Part shown: in pieces, positions 8,716 to 17,588 of the stretch | How positions within the stretch are numbered: the first letter of the stretch is position 1 | Layout: each line of letters begins with the position of its first letter | From: Terriglobia bacterium | GTDB taxonomy: Bacteria > Acidobacteriota > Terriglobia > Versatilivoradales > Versatilivoraceae | DNA length: 64,000 bases | NCBI GenBank assembly: GCA_951813285.1 | Contig: OX638355.1 | Location: forward strand, 4,838,437-4,902,436 | Direction: 5' to 3' | Made by a program: the position numbers and the translations under genes | The notes under the pieces: generated by a model | The model's input: the letters and a program-made list of their open reading frames with translations, nothing else | Told to the model about the DNA's origin: nothing | Database searches by the model: none

Positions 8716-9192
8716 CGATAATCTCCTTGTTTAGTGAAGAGTGGAGAGTGATTAGTGGTGAGTGATTCGATCGACACGCAATCGTCACCAAAGACGAACC
8801 ACGAATGAACACGAATACACACGAATCCAGGTGGACTCACTCGAACGACAAGCGGCATCAAAGTGCTTCTGCAACTTTGTCACCTTGAAATGACTTCGTG
8901 TACTTCGTAGATATCCCCTCGATATCGGTGGTCGCACCCCCCAATCAACACGTCCTATTGGTGTCTATTCGTGTCCATTCGTGGTTCGTCGTTTTCCTTG
9001 GTGGATGACTCTCATCCGTCCTTCGTGGCCCTTCGTCGTTCTTCGTGGTTCTTCGTGGATAACTCTTTTTTCTTTTGTCTTTTTTCGTTTGTTTCAGGTA
9101 ACCGCAGTCAGTTCATCAGGTGCTTGCTCGTTCCCGAAACCCTCGGCTGACCACTCTCCACTCTCCACTCTCCACTCTCCACTCTTCACTCT
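8716..9192. other. Repeat-rich intergenic region between aldolase and DapA-family genes
   Basis: No gene is seen. It holds two inverted copies of the CACGAATGNACACGAAT repeat (about 8799-8829 and 8958-8989), a family B piece at 9013-9105, and a low-complexity run of CACTCTCCACT-type heptamers at about 9150-9200, with shorter related runs at 6645 and 8735. Confidence 0.6.
9013..9105 (+). repeat. Partial family B repeat, copy 3
   Basis: Only the CTTCGTGG block and the pyrimidine tract ending in GTTTGTTTCAGG are present; the upstream GGATCATACGAGAG module is missing. Confidence 0.75.
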
Positions 9193-10128
9193 TCACGCTC
9201 CACTCTTCCCAAGCCCCGCGTCCTCCAACGTCCGCAGCGCTCGTTGGAGGAGGCGTTCCAGGTGCCCTCGGGTATAGACGTCCGGCTGGTAGGCGGCCTG
9301 CCGGCAGCGCGGGTCCTCCAGCCACCCCCTGGCCTGGAGCAGGCGCTTTTCACAGTAGTGGTAGAGTTCAAGGTGTTGCAGCGACAGGAACAGCAGGGGG
9401 ACGATTCTCTCGAAGAAGTGAAACGCCCGCTCGGTGTCCCCTTCCTTTGCCAGCCAAAAAATCCGGTTCAGAAGATCGGCCAGGCCCAACCCCGGCATCA
9501 GACCACAGATGCCCGCGGGGATCAGCTCCATCATGTACAGCCCGCCCCAGCCGGTAAGGATGCCCACCTCGCCGGCGGTCGCCTCGACCATTGCGGCCAC
9601 CTTGGAGGCACTGAGCGGCTCCTCCAGTTTCAGGTAGGCCAGATTGGGGCACTCACCCCGCAGCCGGGTCAGGAAGGCGGTGCTCAGCGTGGGACCTCCC
9701 GGATTGAAGTCCTGAAGCAGGCAGGGGGCGGTGAAGCTGTTGAGGAATGCCGACAGGAACCTCAACAGGTCATCCTCCGGAACCGGAAACTGCCGGGGGA
9801 TGGCAATGGAAACCAGGTCCGCCCCGGCCTCCAGATTGGACTTTGCCAGCGCGGAGGCCACCTTGGAGGAACCGTGGTTGCACTGGGCGACCACCTTCAG
9901 CCGACCCGCCGCCTGGTCGGCCGCCAGGGCCACCACCCGGGTCCGCTCTTCCTCGGAGAGCTTGTAGAACTCGCTTCCGTAAGCGGGCAGGCAAACGGCA
10001 TCCACCTTGCAGGCGACCGCGAAGTCGACGAGCCGTCGCAAGGCTCCTTCATCCACCGACTCCCCGGCATCGAAGGGAACCGGAATAATGGGGACGACGC
10101 CCCCGATGTCCTTTCGGTTGTCGTTCAA
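9193..10128 (-). CDS. Dihydrodipicolinate synthase (DapA) family lyase
   Basis: I choose a TTG start at 10128 because GGAGG lies five bases upstream and the product, 311 residues, has the usual length for the family. The longer open frame to 10218 would overlap the neighbouring dioxygenase gene. The (beta/alpha)8 fold is indicated by GGVVPIIPVPFD at the N terminus and by the Schiff-base lysine in LAYLKLEEP. Family members catalyse aldol condensation or cleavage using pyruvate-like keto acids. The conserved YNxP motif reads DFNP here, so the usual catalytic tyrosine appears to be phenylalanine. The substrate is unknown, and synthesis of dihydrodipicolinate is unlikely. Confidence 0.85.
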   Translation of the reverse strand: MNDNRKDIGGVVPIIPVPFDAGESVDEGALRRLVDFAVACKVDAVCLPAYGSEFYKLSEEERTRVVALAADQAAGRLKVVAQCNHGSSKVASALAKSNLEAGADLVSIAIPRQFPVPEDDLLRFLSAFLNSFTAPCLLQDFNPGGPTLSTAFLTRLRGECPNLAYLKLEEPLSASKVAAMVEATAGEVGILTGWGGLYMMELIPAGICGLMPGLGLADLLNRIFWLAKEGDTERAFHFFERIVPLLFLSLQHLELYHYCEKRLLQARGWLEDPRCRQAAYQPDVYTRGHLERLLQRALRTLEDAGLGKSGA

Positions 10129-10162
10129 GCGCGCCTCCAGCAACTCTGACGGGCCGGAAGAG

Positions 10163-10957
10163 TCAGACAATCTCGCCGCAGCGCCTACCCCGAACCACGT
10201 GGAACTGCGGCCGCTCATCCTCCGGACCGGTATAGAGAAAATCCAGGGGCATATAGTGGCAGATGATGGCCCGCCTCCGATGGGGCGTGCGGTTGGGCGG
10301 CGTCCCGTGATGGGTCAGGCAATGGTGCAGGGAACCGTGCCCCGGCCTGGCCGGCACCGCCACCGCCTCGGACTCGTCCACCTGGATTTCCTGAACCGCG
10401 GCCGCCGTGCCTCCGCTGGCCGCCGACAAGGGCCGGCCGCTCCTGTGCTCGGCCAGACCCCGCTTGTGGCTCTCCGGAACAAAGCGCATGCAGCCGTTCT
10501 CCAAAGTGGCCTCGTCGATGGCAATCCAGCAGCTCACCATGTTCATGGGGCGAATCGGCCAGTAGGCCGCGTCCTGGTGCCAGGGCTGGGAGGTTCCGTG
10601 GAACGCCGGCTTGAGCAGGGCCTGGGTGTTGTAGATCACCAGGTCCGGTCCCAACAGGTCCTCCACAACGTCGAGCACCGCCGGGTCGGCCGCATGTTCC
10701 ATGAACAGGGGAATGTGGCGGTGAGGGTATCGGATCTGATAGACGAATTTCCGCCGCTCGGCACTCCGGCCAAAGTCCGCTCCTTGCGAAACCGGCTCCC
10801 AGCGAATCAACTCGGGAGGATAGGGCACCTCGCCGGCGGCAATGGCGTCGATGGATTCACCGATCTGCCGGACCCGGCCCTCATCCAGAAAGGGTCCGAA
10901 CCCCAGATAGCCCTTCTCCCGGAAAAAGCGTCGCTGTTCGGGTGTCAGTCTCTTCAC
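10163..10957 (-). CDS. Phytanoyl-CoA dioxygenase (PhyH) family protein
   Basis: A 264-residue Fe(II)/2-oxoglutarate oxygenase. The HxD part of the facial triad is in WHQDAAYW, and the distal histidine lies in LHHCLTHHGTPPN, followed by HRRRAIICHYMP with the arginine that binds 2-oxoglutarate. Bacterial PhyH proteins hydroxylate varied small molecules (ectoine, osmolytes, phosphonates), so the name does not give the substrate. It sits 34 bases upstream of the DapA-family lyase on the same strand. Hydroxylation followed by retro-aldol cleavage is a reasonable but unproven reading. Confidence 0.9.
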   Translation of the reverse strand: MKRLTPEQRRFFREKGYLGFGPFLDEGRVRQIGESIDAIAAGEVPYPPELIRWEPVSQGADFGRSAERRKFVYQIRYPHRHIPLFMEHAADPAVLDVVEDLLGPDLVIYNTQALLKPAFHGTSQPWHQDAAYWPIRPMNMVSCWIAIDEATLENGCMRFVPESHKRGLAEHRSGRPLSAASGGTAAAVQEIQVDESEAVAVPARPGHGSLHHCLTHHGTPPNRTPHRRRAIICHYMPLDFLYTGPEDERPQFHVVRGRRCGEIV

Positions 10958-11130
10958 ACCAGAGCTCCCTGGCTCATGCCGCCGTAAGACAGCCGGCGCC
11001 GTGTGCCGGCCGGGTCGGTTTTCAACAGATTCTGTGGAAAAAGCTGTGAAAAACTCCCGTTGAATTCACGCAACTGCAAAGAAATCCGTGTTTGGAGCAG
11101 ATTGCACTGCTCCGTGTTCAAGGCCCCTGC

Positions 11131-11862
11131 TCAGGAACAGTTCCGGATCCAGTTCCTGGCCATTTCATGCTCGCGAAAGGCCTGCTCCTCCTCCCGAAAC
11201 CTCCGGGAGTGGGGGTTCCTGACATCGAAACAGGAACGGGCCAGAAACTTGGCGTGCAGCATCTCGTGAAAGAGAACGAAACGCACCACCACTTCCGGAA
11301 CCCTGGGATGGTCCAGCCACCGGCTGAGAGTGATGCTCCGGTGGGACGGATCGAAGTGACCCAGGATTCTGCGACTCTTCTTCAGGCTCCACCCCAACCG
11401 GACAGCAGGCATGCACCCCTTGAAATACTCGCGGTTGAGATCGTCGAACAGGGCCGTCAGATGGTAACGACTGCCCTCCGGTCCGGCCAACAGCTTGCGC
11501 CCGCGCTTGCGCCGGGAGGCCTGCGCCCTGCGCCTCATCTCCGGTGAGTTGCTGTATTCCCGGTAGGCCGCCCGAGCTTCCCGGGGCAGGTTGCGCCGGT
11601 ACAACTTGGCCAGCAGGATGGTGGCCAAGGCTTCCAGGACCGGGGCCGGCGCCCGCCTGAAGAGATCGCTGAGCCGGACCAGGAGCCGGCCTTCTCTGAG
11701 GCGAACGGTGTGGTTGATTCCCACGAAACGGTAATACTCCACTCGGATCGGAGGGCAGGGCCGTTTCCCTTCAAGCTTGCGGTAGGCCTCGGCAAAGATC
11801 CCGCCGATTCGCGCAAGATTCAAACCCCTGCGACCAATGTTCCGCTCAGGCTGAGTGTTCAT
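11131..11862 (-). CDS. SprT-like zinc metalloprotease-fold protein
   Basis: The 243-residue protein carries the zinc motif HEMLH at residues 199-203 in the context RFVLFHEMLHAKF, preceded by a SprT-like beta region (VRLGWSLKKSRRILGHFD, then SITLSRWL). A basic segment RRRAQASRRKRGRKLL precedes the domain. A third metal ligand may be among HSRRF and REHE further on. It has no signal peptide, so it is cytoplasmic. SprT/Spartan relatives degrade DNA-protein crosslinks or act as uncharacterised peptidases. It is the last gene of the uvrA-led operon, starting 7 bases after the previous stop, a context that makes a DNA-repair link worth noting. Confidence 0.8.
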   Translation of the reverse strand: MNTQPERNIGRRGLNLARIGGIFAEAYRKLEGKRPCPPIRVEYYRFVGINHTVRLREGRLLVRLSDLFRRAPAPVLEALATILLAKLYRRNLPREARAAYREYSNSPEMRRRAQASRRKRGRKLLAGPEGSRYHLTALFDDLNREYFKGCMPAVRLGWSLKKSRRILGHFDPSHRSITLSRWLDHPRVPEVVVRFVLFHEMLHAKFLARSCFDVRNPHSRRFREEEQAFREHEMARNWIRNCS

Positions 11863-11868
11863 CGCCCC

Positions 11869-12555
11869 TCATGGCCTGGCCCGCCGCTTTGCCGGACCTT
11901 CCTCCCGAATGACTCCACCGGCCAGTACAATGGTCTCCTCCAACGCCTCGTCCAGGTCCGACAGATAATCGGCAACCTCATCCGCCAATCGGCTCTCGGC
12001 TCTCCCCACTCGGTCCAGCTTGGGGGTAAGCCAGCGGTCGAACTCGGTCAGGGAGTTCCGCAGCTTCTTCAGGGCCTTGCGGAACTTCCTGGCGTTCATG
12101 CGTATGGGCCGGCCCGTTTCCAGATCCCAAACGCTCAGGGGACGATCCAGAGGATAGCTTTCCAGGTTGGTTTCGATGTCCTCCAGGCACATCGCCACCT
12201 CTTTCATCCATCCGCGGAAGGAAAGTGAACGAGCCGTCTCATCCGGGGGCTTTTCCTGGTTCCCGGATTTTGCCCGAGGATTGCCGTCCCCGGTCCCGGC
12301 GGCGTCCCAACTGGTCATGGCGCCCTCCACGCGGCGCTTGAAAATGTCGTTCAGAACCGACATCCGCTGGTGGGGCTTCTGAGAATCGCGAACCTTTTCG
12401 ATTTCCTCGGGGCTGAGATAATCGCCGGCTCGGGCATGCAGCCCGCCGGCCACAGGCAGCAGGAAGACCCAAGCCGCCAACGCGGCCGCCCAGCCGGGCC
12501 GTTGGGTCCGCCGCCGGAAAAAACCTCCAAGCGCGCGATGGGATCCTGTCGTCAT
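11869..12555 (-). CDS. Exported protein of unknown function
   Basis: Starting at the ATG at 12555, four bases after the previous stop, the 228-residue protein opens with a twin-arginine-like basic stretch (FFRRRTQRPGW) and a hydrophobic segment (AAALAAWVFLLPVAGG), indicating a signal peptide or anchor. The rest is charged and helical (LSPEEIEKVRDSQKPHQRMS, FRKALKKLRNSLTEFDRWL). No family is recognised. Tight spacing and co-orientation put it in the uvrA operon, between another exported unknown and the SprT-like gene. Confidence 0.75.
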   Translation of the reverse strand: MTTGSHRALGGFFRRRTQRPGWAAALAAWVFLLPVAGGLHARAGDYLSPEEIEKVRDSQKPHQRMSVLNDIFKRRVEGAMTSWDAAGTGDGNPRAKSGNQEKPPDETARSLSFRGWMKEVAMCLEDIETNLESYPLDRPLSVWDLETGRPIRMNARKFRKALKKLRNSLTEFDRWLTPKLDRVGRAESRLADEVADYLSDLDEALEETIVLAGGVIREEGPAKRRARP

Positions 12556-12559
12556 GCTC

Positions 12560-13186
12560 TCACTCAGGCCGGCAGGGGGAAGGATCCTCGGCTGTCCCCG
12601 CCGACTCGGCTCCGCCCGACCCGCTCCCGGAGCGGCCGGAGATGTGGGGTCCGAACAGCGCCCCAATCATGCGTTGCTTGACAGCTTCGGCACAGGCGAT
12701 GGTGCGGTCGATCGCCTGTTGCCGGTCAAAGGGGTAGAGAGCCCGCAGGTCGGCCAGTTGCCGTAGCTGCTTGCGCAGAGATATCTCCAGATGCTTGAAC
12801 CCGGCAGGCTTGCGCTGGGGGTCCCGTTTCGAATCCTCCAGAACCTGCTCAGCCCGGCCGACGGTGGCGGAGTATCGCTCCAGGATCCGATCAGCTTCGG
12901 AGAAGAGTCCCCTCCTGACCCTGCGGCTGACCATTTCCAGGTCTATGGCCGACATCCTGATCAGAATCTTCACCCTCTTGACGCTGTTTCCCTGCCGCCT
13001 CAGTTTGCCCTGCTGGCCCTGGTACTTTCGTTCCAGCTTGCTGTCCAGGGCAAGGGCGGGGACCGCCAGGGACAGGATGGCCAGACAAACCGGCAGAGAC
13101 CGGACTCGGCCTCGGAGGCCGCGGCTCCCCTCCGAGAAAAGACGGCGCCGCCTTGGGGATCGGGGCGCCACATCGATGGTGGCCAT
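12560..13186 (-). CDS. Exported coiled-coil-rich protein of unknown function
   Basis: I take the ATG at 13186 (AGGTGA about 10 bases upstream); a TTG at 13195 is possible and overlaps less well with ribosome-binding spacing. The 208-residue product has a basic N region, a hydrophobic segment (LPVCLAILSLAVPALALD) ending in a plausible signal peptidase site, then long charged helices (RRGLFSEADRILERYSATVG, LEISLRKQLRQLADLRAL). It ends in a Gly/Ser-rich tail. It resembles its downstream neighbour in size and helical style, so the two could be partners. Function unknown. Confidence 0.72.
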   Translation of the reverse strand: MATIDVAPRSPRRRRLFSEGSRGLRGRVRSLPVCLAILSLAVPALALDSKLERKYQGQQGKLRRQGNSVKRVKILIRMSAIDLEMVSRRVRRGLFSEADRILERYSATVGRAEQVLEDSKRDPQRKPAGFKHLEISLRKQLRQLADLRALYPFDRQQAIDRTIACAEAVKQRMIGALFGPHISGRSGSGSGGAESAGTAEDPSPCRPE

Positions 13187-13196
13187 CGTTTTCAAG

Positions 13197-14585
13197 TCAC
13201 CTGCTTCCTGTCCTCTTCTTGAGGCTCTTCAGCCTCTGGCGGACCTGAAAGCTCTCCCGGTCGTGCCGCCCCTGGTCCAACTCCAGAAACTTCTCATACA
13301 GCGGGATGGACTTACGATAGTGCCTCAGCCTGTCGTAGGCAACTCCCAGGTAAAAGTAGGTCATGACCTCCTCCGGCTGCATTTCCCGATAGCGGTCCAG
13401 CAGCGGTATGGCCCGGCCGAAGTCTTCCTGCTTCAGGTAGATGGTGGCGAGCTTGTTGTAGCACTGGGCGCAGTCGGCGTCCAGTTGCAGGGTCTGAGCC
13501 AGTCTCTTCACGGCCGGCTCCCATCGGCCGGCTTGCAGGTGGAGCGATCCCAGCAGAAAATAGCGTTCCGGTTCGGTGGAACCGGGCAATCCCTTTTCCA
13601 GCAGGGCAACGGCCTCGTCAAACTGCTCCAGGCGAATATGGAGCCTGGCAATCCGCAGGGAGAGTTCCTCCCGCCGCTTGGGGTCCCGGTGCCGCTCCAA
13701 CGCGATTTCAAGCGACTGGATGCCCCGGTCGTGTTCCTTCCGATCCACCCGCATCCAACCGATGGTCTCGTGCAATTCCGGTCCCGCCGAAGGATCGGCC
13801 GCCAGCCGCTCCAAATAAACCAGGGCCTTCTCCTCCCGGCCCATTTCGAGGTAGAGGGCCGCCAACCGGCGGTCGCTGGCCTGGAGGTCCTTGGCATGGG
13901 GACGGGAAGCCAGGACCAGCCTGGCCGCACCGGCATAGTCCTTGTTTGCGAGATATAGGGATACCAGCGCTTCGTGGACGACGGCCTGCTCGTCGGCCGC
14001 CTGGGTCAGATCCAGCGCCTGCTTGTAGCCGGCTTCCGCTTCCGCCAGGTTGTCCCGCATGCGGTGAGCCTCTCCCGCCAGGTAGAAGGGCCGCCAACTC
14101 TCGGGACTCAGGGCCTGGGCCCGCTCGAAATGGGTGAGGGCCTGTGCCGAATTCTTGAGGTTGAACCAGATCACCCCCAGGTTCATCTCCGCCTCCCACA
14201 GGTCGGGATCGTTCTCGAGGGCTTCCCCGTAAGAGCCGATGGCCTCCTGGACCTGGCCGGCTTCGTACTGAGACATCCCCAGGCCAAACCAGGCCACGGG
14301 ATTGTCGGGGGCCTCGATCAAGGCCAACTGGTAGGCCGAGATGGCTTGCAGGTACTCTCCGGCCTGGCGGTGGCCCTCGGCCAGGCTGAGGTAGTCCAGC
14401 TCGGTTTCTTCCGACTCCGGCCTCTCCGCGACCGCATCCTCTGTCGCCGGGAGATCCAAAGCCCTACCGCCGGCCCTGGAGTCGGCCGCGAAAACCCACC
14501 CGTCCAGGATTACGCAGAGGCACAGCAGCTCGGCCAGGCGTGCCGGGTGGAGTGACAACGATCCCTTAGTGCGGACTCTCGCCAT
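13197..14585 (-). CDS. Exported tetratricopeptide-repeat protein
   Basis: The 462-residue protein starts within the uvrA stop (TGATG overlap), suggesting translational coupling. A hydrophobic N-terminal segment (LAELLCLCVILDGWVFA) suggests export. From about residue 65 onward it is built of TPR units with the usual W-L-G-Y-A-P spacing (EYLQAISAYQLALIEAPDNP, EAIGSYGEALENDPDLWEA, AQALTHFERAQALSPESWRP), about ten in all. TPR arrays are protein-binding scaffolds. Linked to the two exported helical proteins downstream, it may be part of an envelope assembly unrelated to excision repair; this is inference. Confidence 0.85.
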   Translation of the reverse strand: MARVRTKGSLSLHPARLAELLCLCVILDGWVFAADSRAGGRALDLPATEDAVAERPESEETELDYLSLAEGHRQAGEYLQAISAYQLALIEAPDNPVAWFGLGMSQYEAGQVQEAIGSYGEALENDPDLWEAEMNLGVIWFNLKNSAQALTHFERAQALSPESWRPFYLAGEAHRMRDNLAEAEAGYKQALDLTQAADEQAVVHEALVSLYLANKDYAGAARLVLASRPHAKDLQASDRRLAALYLEMGREEKALVYLERLAADPSAGPELHETIGWMRVDRKEHDRGIQSLEIALERHRDPKRREELSLRIARLHIRLEQFDEAVALLEKGLPGSTEPERYFLLGSLHLQAGRWEPAVKRLAQTLQLDADCAQCYNKLATIYLKQEDFGRAIPLLDRYREMQPEEVMTYFYLGVAYDRLRHYRKSIPLYEKFLELDQGRHDRESFQVRQRLKSLKKRTGSR

Positions 14586-17485
14586 CAGTTCACCCCTTGG
14601 CCATTGCCGGACAGCACTTCCTTCAGGAACCGGCCCGTATGGCTCCCCTGGGCCGCGGCCACCCGCTCGGGCGGTCCGGCAGCCACCACGGTGCCTCCCT
14701 GGTCGCCTCCCTCGGGTCCCAGGTCGATGACCCAGTCAGCCGTCTTGATGACGTCCAGGTTGTGCTCGATAACCAGGATGGTGGCGCCTGCCCGCACCAG
14801 GCGGCGAAAGGCCCGCAGCAACTTGTGGACGTCGTCGAAATGCAGACCGGTGGTGGGTTCGTCGAACAGGTAGAGCGCGTGCCTGCCCACTTGACGGGAG
14901 AGGTGAAAGGCCAGCTTGATTCGTTGGGCTTCCCCGCCCGAGAGCGTGGTGGCGGACTGCCCCAGCCTCAGGTAGCCCAGCCCCACATCCTCCAGCACCC
15001 TCAGTTTCCTGGTCAACCGGGGAACACCCGAGAAGAAGCTCATAGCCTCCCGCACGGTCATCTGCAGAACCTCGTGGATATTCTTGCCCTTGTAGCGCAC
15101 CTCCAGCAAGCTCGATTTGAAGCGAGTTCCCTTGCATTCCTCGCACACCAGCTCCACGTCGGCCAGGAACTGCATCTGCACCGTAACGGTGCCGTCCCCC
15201 TGGCAATGATCGCAGCGCCCTCCAGGGAGGTTGAAGGAAAAGTCGCCGGCGCCCAGGTGCTGCTGACGAGCCTCCCGCGTCGAGGCAAACAGCTCTCGAA
15301 CGGCATCGAAGGCCTTGATGTAGGTGACCGGATTGGAACGCGGAGTTCGGCCGATGGGCGACTGGTCCACCAGCCGCACGTCCGAAATCCAGTGCTCGCC
15401 CTCCATGCGCTGGTAGTTGCCTCGATCCGGCGCCTCCCCCTTGCGGGCCTTCAGCGCCGCAAAGAGGACCTGGTGGACCAATGTCGACTTCCCTGACCCG
15501 GATACTCCGGTGATACAGGTGACGATTCCCAGGGGAATCTCCACGTCCAGCCGTTTGAGGTTGTTCTCCTCGGCCCCGTAAAGCCTCAGCCAGCGGCTGT
15601 CGGGAGAAGACCGGGAAGAAGGCACGGGGATCTCGAGCTCCCTGCTCAGATACTTGCCCGTGAGCGAGCCGCGGCAATGGATCAGATTGGGGAAGTTGCC
15701 GGAGAATACCACCCGTCCCCCCTGTTCCCCCGCTCCGGGACCCATGTCGATGATGCGGTCGGCCGAACGGATCATGGCCGGCTCGTGCTCCACCACCAGA
15801 ATGGTATTGCCCATATCCCGCAGGCTCTTGAGGATCTCGATCAGCCGGGCGTTGTCACGGGGATGCAGGCCGATGGAGGGCTCATCCAGGACGTAGAGCG
15901 CTCCCACCAGGGAGGATCCCAGGGAAGTGGCCAGCTGTATCCTCTGCGCTTCGCCCCCCGACAGGGTGGCGGCCAGCCGGTCCAGCGTGAGGTATTCCAG
16001 GCCCACCCGGAACAGGAATCCCAGGCGCATGCGCAGCTCTTCCAGGATCCGATGGGCCACGCTGGATTCATAATCGGTCAGCCTCAGCTCCCGAAAGAAA
16101 CGGCGGCCCTCGCCGACGGTCATGGCAGTGATCTCGCCGATTTCCCTGCCCGCAATCTTGACGGCCCGGGCTTCAGCGCGCAGCCGGGACCCGCCGCAGC
16201 TCAGGCAACGGGTGTATCCGCGGTAGCGGCTCAGGAAAACGCGAATATAGAGCTTGTATTTCTTGGTTTCCAGATAATCGAAGAAACGCCTGATGCCCCG
16301 GAAACTCTCATCCCCGGCATTGATCAGGTCCTTCTGCCCGGGAAGCAGGTCGCGGTAGGGAATTTCCCAGGGAATGTCGTGGCGCTGGGCAAAACGCTTG
16401 AACTCGGCTCGCAGCCGCCGGTAGCGAGGCTTGGTCCAAGGCTCGATGGCCCCCTCCCGCAGACTCTTCTCGGGATGGGGGATCACCCGCTTCAAATCGA
16501 TGTCCATGGTGTTGCCGAACCCCTGGCAGCGGGGACAGGCGCCAAAGGGGTTGTTGAAGGAAAACAGCCGGGGCTCGGGTTGCTCGTAGTCGATGTGGCA
16601 TCGGCGGCAGACAAATCCCTCGATAAAGGAGAAACGGGGAGGCTGTGCCGCTTCCCTGTCCCCGGAATCGAGAGCCGCCGAGTCCGCATCTGCATCCGGC
16701 CGCCCCGCCACTTCGGCCAAGGCGTGACCAGACCCCTCCCGGTAGCAGATTTCCAGCGAGTCGGCCAGGCGCTGGCGCAACCCGGGCCCAATGATGACCC
16801 GATCGACCAGGACCTCCAGCGGGGCGGAAAAGTCCAGGTCCAGCAGCGACTCCGGGTCGGACAGCTCGTAGATGCGTCCCTCCCGGTAGAGGCGGTTGAA
16901 GCCATGCCGGCGCAGGTCTCGCAGCACCGTCTTGAGGAGTTCCGGGTCCTGGTCTCCTGAGCGCGGCTTCGAGGTCGAACGGCTCTTTTTCAACTCCTGG
17001 AAACGACGATAACGGGCAAAGGGAAACAGGATATGGAGACGCGTTCCGGGAGGGAGGGCCATCAACCGGCTGACCGCCTGGTCCAGGACGTCCTTCTTGA
17101 CCTCGGTTCCGCACTGCCAGCAGAAGGTGCGGCCGATTCGGGCGAAGAGCAGGCGCAGGTAATCATAGATTTCGGTGACCGTTCCCACCGTGGAGCGGGG
17201 ATTGCGCAGGCTGTTCTTCTGCTTGATGGCAATGGCGGGCGCGATCCCCGACACCTCCTCCACGTCGGGTTTCTGGATACGCTCCAGGAACTGGCGGGCG
17301 TAGGCCGAGAGCGATTCCACGTAACGCCGCTGCCCCTCGGCATAAATGGTGTCGAAGGCCAGGCTGGACTTCCCCGATCCGCTGACTCCGGTGATCACCG
17401 TCAGACTCTCGTGCGGAATCCGGCAGTCCACGTTTCTGAGATTGTGTACCTTGGCGCCTCGAACTTGAAGAACTTCCCGGTCCAT
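14585..17485 (-). CDS. uvrA: Excinuclease ABC subunit A
   Basis: At 966 residues it has the normal length and all expected parts of UvrA: Walker A motifs GVSGSGKSSL (N-terminal half) and GVSGSGKSTL (C-terminal half), ABC signatures LSGGEAQRI in both halves, Walker B regions YVLDEPSIGLHPRD and YLFDEPTTGLHFDD, and zinc-binding cysteine pairs CPRCQGFG and CDHCQGDG/CEECKGTRF. UvrA recognises bulky DNA lesions with UvrB in nucleotide excision repair. The ATG at 17485 lies about 70 bases below a near-consensus promoter, and I see no LexA-type operator there. It heads a five-gene leftward operon. Confidence 0.99.
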   Translation of the reverse strand: MDREVLQVRGAKVHNLRNVDCRIPHESLTVITGVSGSGKSSLAFDTIYAEGQRRYVESLSAYARQFLERIQKPDVEEVSGIAPAIAIKQKNSLRNPRSTVGTVTEIYDYLRLLFARIGRTFCWQCGTEVKKDVLDQAVSRLMALPPGTRLHILFPFARYRRFQELKKSRSTSKPRSGDQDPELLKTVLRDLRRHGFNRLYREGRIYELSDPESLLDLDFSAPLEVLVDRVIIGPGLRQRLADSLEICYREGSGHALAEVAGRPDADADSAALDSGDREAAQPPRFSFIEGFVCRRCHIDYEQPEPRLFSFNNPFGACPRCQGFGNTMDIDLKRVIPHPEKSLREGAIEPWTKPRYRRLRAEFKRFAQRHDIPWEIPYRDLLPGQKDLINAGDESFRGIRRFFDYLETKKYKLYIRVFLSRYRGYTRCLSCGGSRLRAEARAVKIAGREIGEITAMTVGEGRRFFRELRLTDYESSVAHRILEELRMRLGFLFRVGLEYLTLDRLAATLSGGEAQRIQLATSLGSSLVGALYVLDEPSIGLHPRDNARLIEILKSLRDMGNTILVVEHEPAMIRSADRIIDMGPGAGEQGGRVVFSGNFPNLIHCRGSLTGKYLSRELEIPVPSSRSSPDSRWLRLYGAEENNLKRLDVEIPLGIVTCITGVSGSGKSTLVHQVLFAALKARKGEAPDRGNYQRMEGEHWISDVRLVDQSPIGRTPRSNPVTYIKAFDAVRELFASTREARQQHLGAGDFSFNLPGGRCDHCQGDGTVTVQMQFLADVELVCEECKGTRFKSSLLEVRYKGKNIHEVLQMTVREAMSFFSGVPRLTRKLRVLEDVGLGYLRLGQSATTLSGGEAQRIKLAFHLSRQVGRHALYLFDEPTTGLHFDDVHKLLRAFRRLVRAGATILVIEHNLDVIKTADWVIDLGPEGGDQGGTVVAAGPPERVAAAQGSHTGRFLKEVLSGNGQGVN

Positions 17486-17559
17486 GGGATGGAGAGGTTG
17501 AGTGGGAAACGATGGTCAGGGAGCCACGGTGAGCGGTGGCGGGATGAGCCGAACCGGCC

Positions 17560-17588
17560 AGTATAGAGGAGGCCCAGGGGGTTGTCAA
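17560..17588 (-). promoter_or_regulatory. Sigma70-type promoter for the uvrA operon
   Basis: On the minus strand a perfect TTGACA (17588-17583), a 17-nt spacer and TATACT (17565-17560) are present. The transcript would begin near 17552, leaving an untranslated leader of about 65 nt before the uvrA ATG. Confidence 0.8.

Noticed and set aside
11030-11070. TGTGGAAAAAGCTGTGAAAAA resembles a cluster of DnaA-like boxes
   Set aside because: It does not match TTATCCACA, only one such stretch is present, and no replication genes are nearby.
15677-16960. A 427-residue frame antisense to uvrA
   Set aside because: uvrA motifs on the other strand are complete, so this is a shadow frame.
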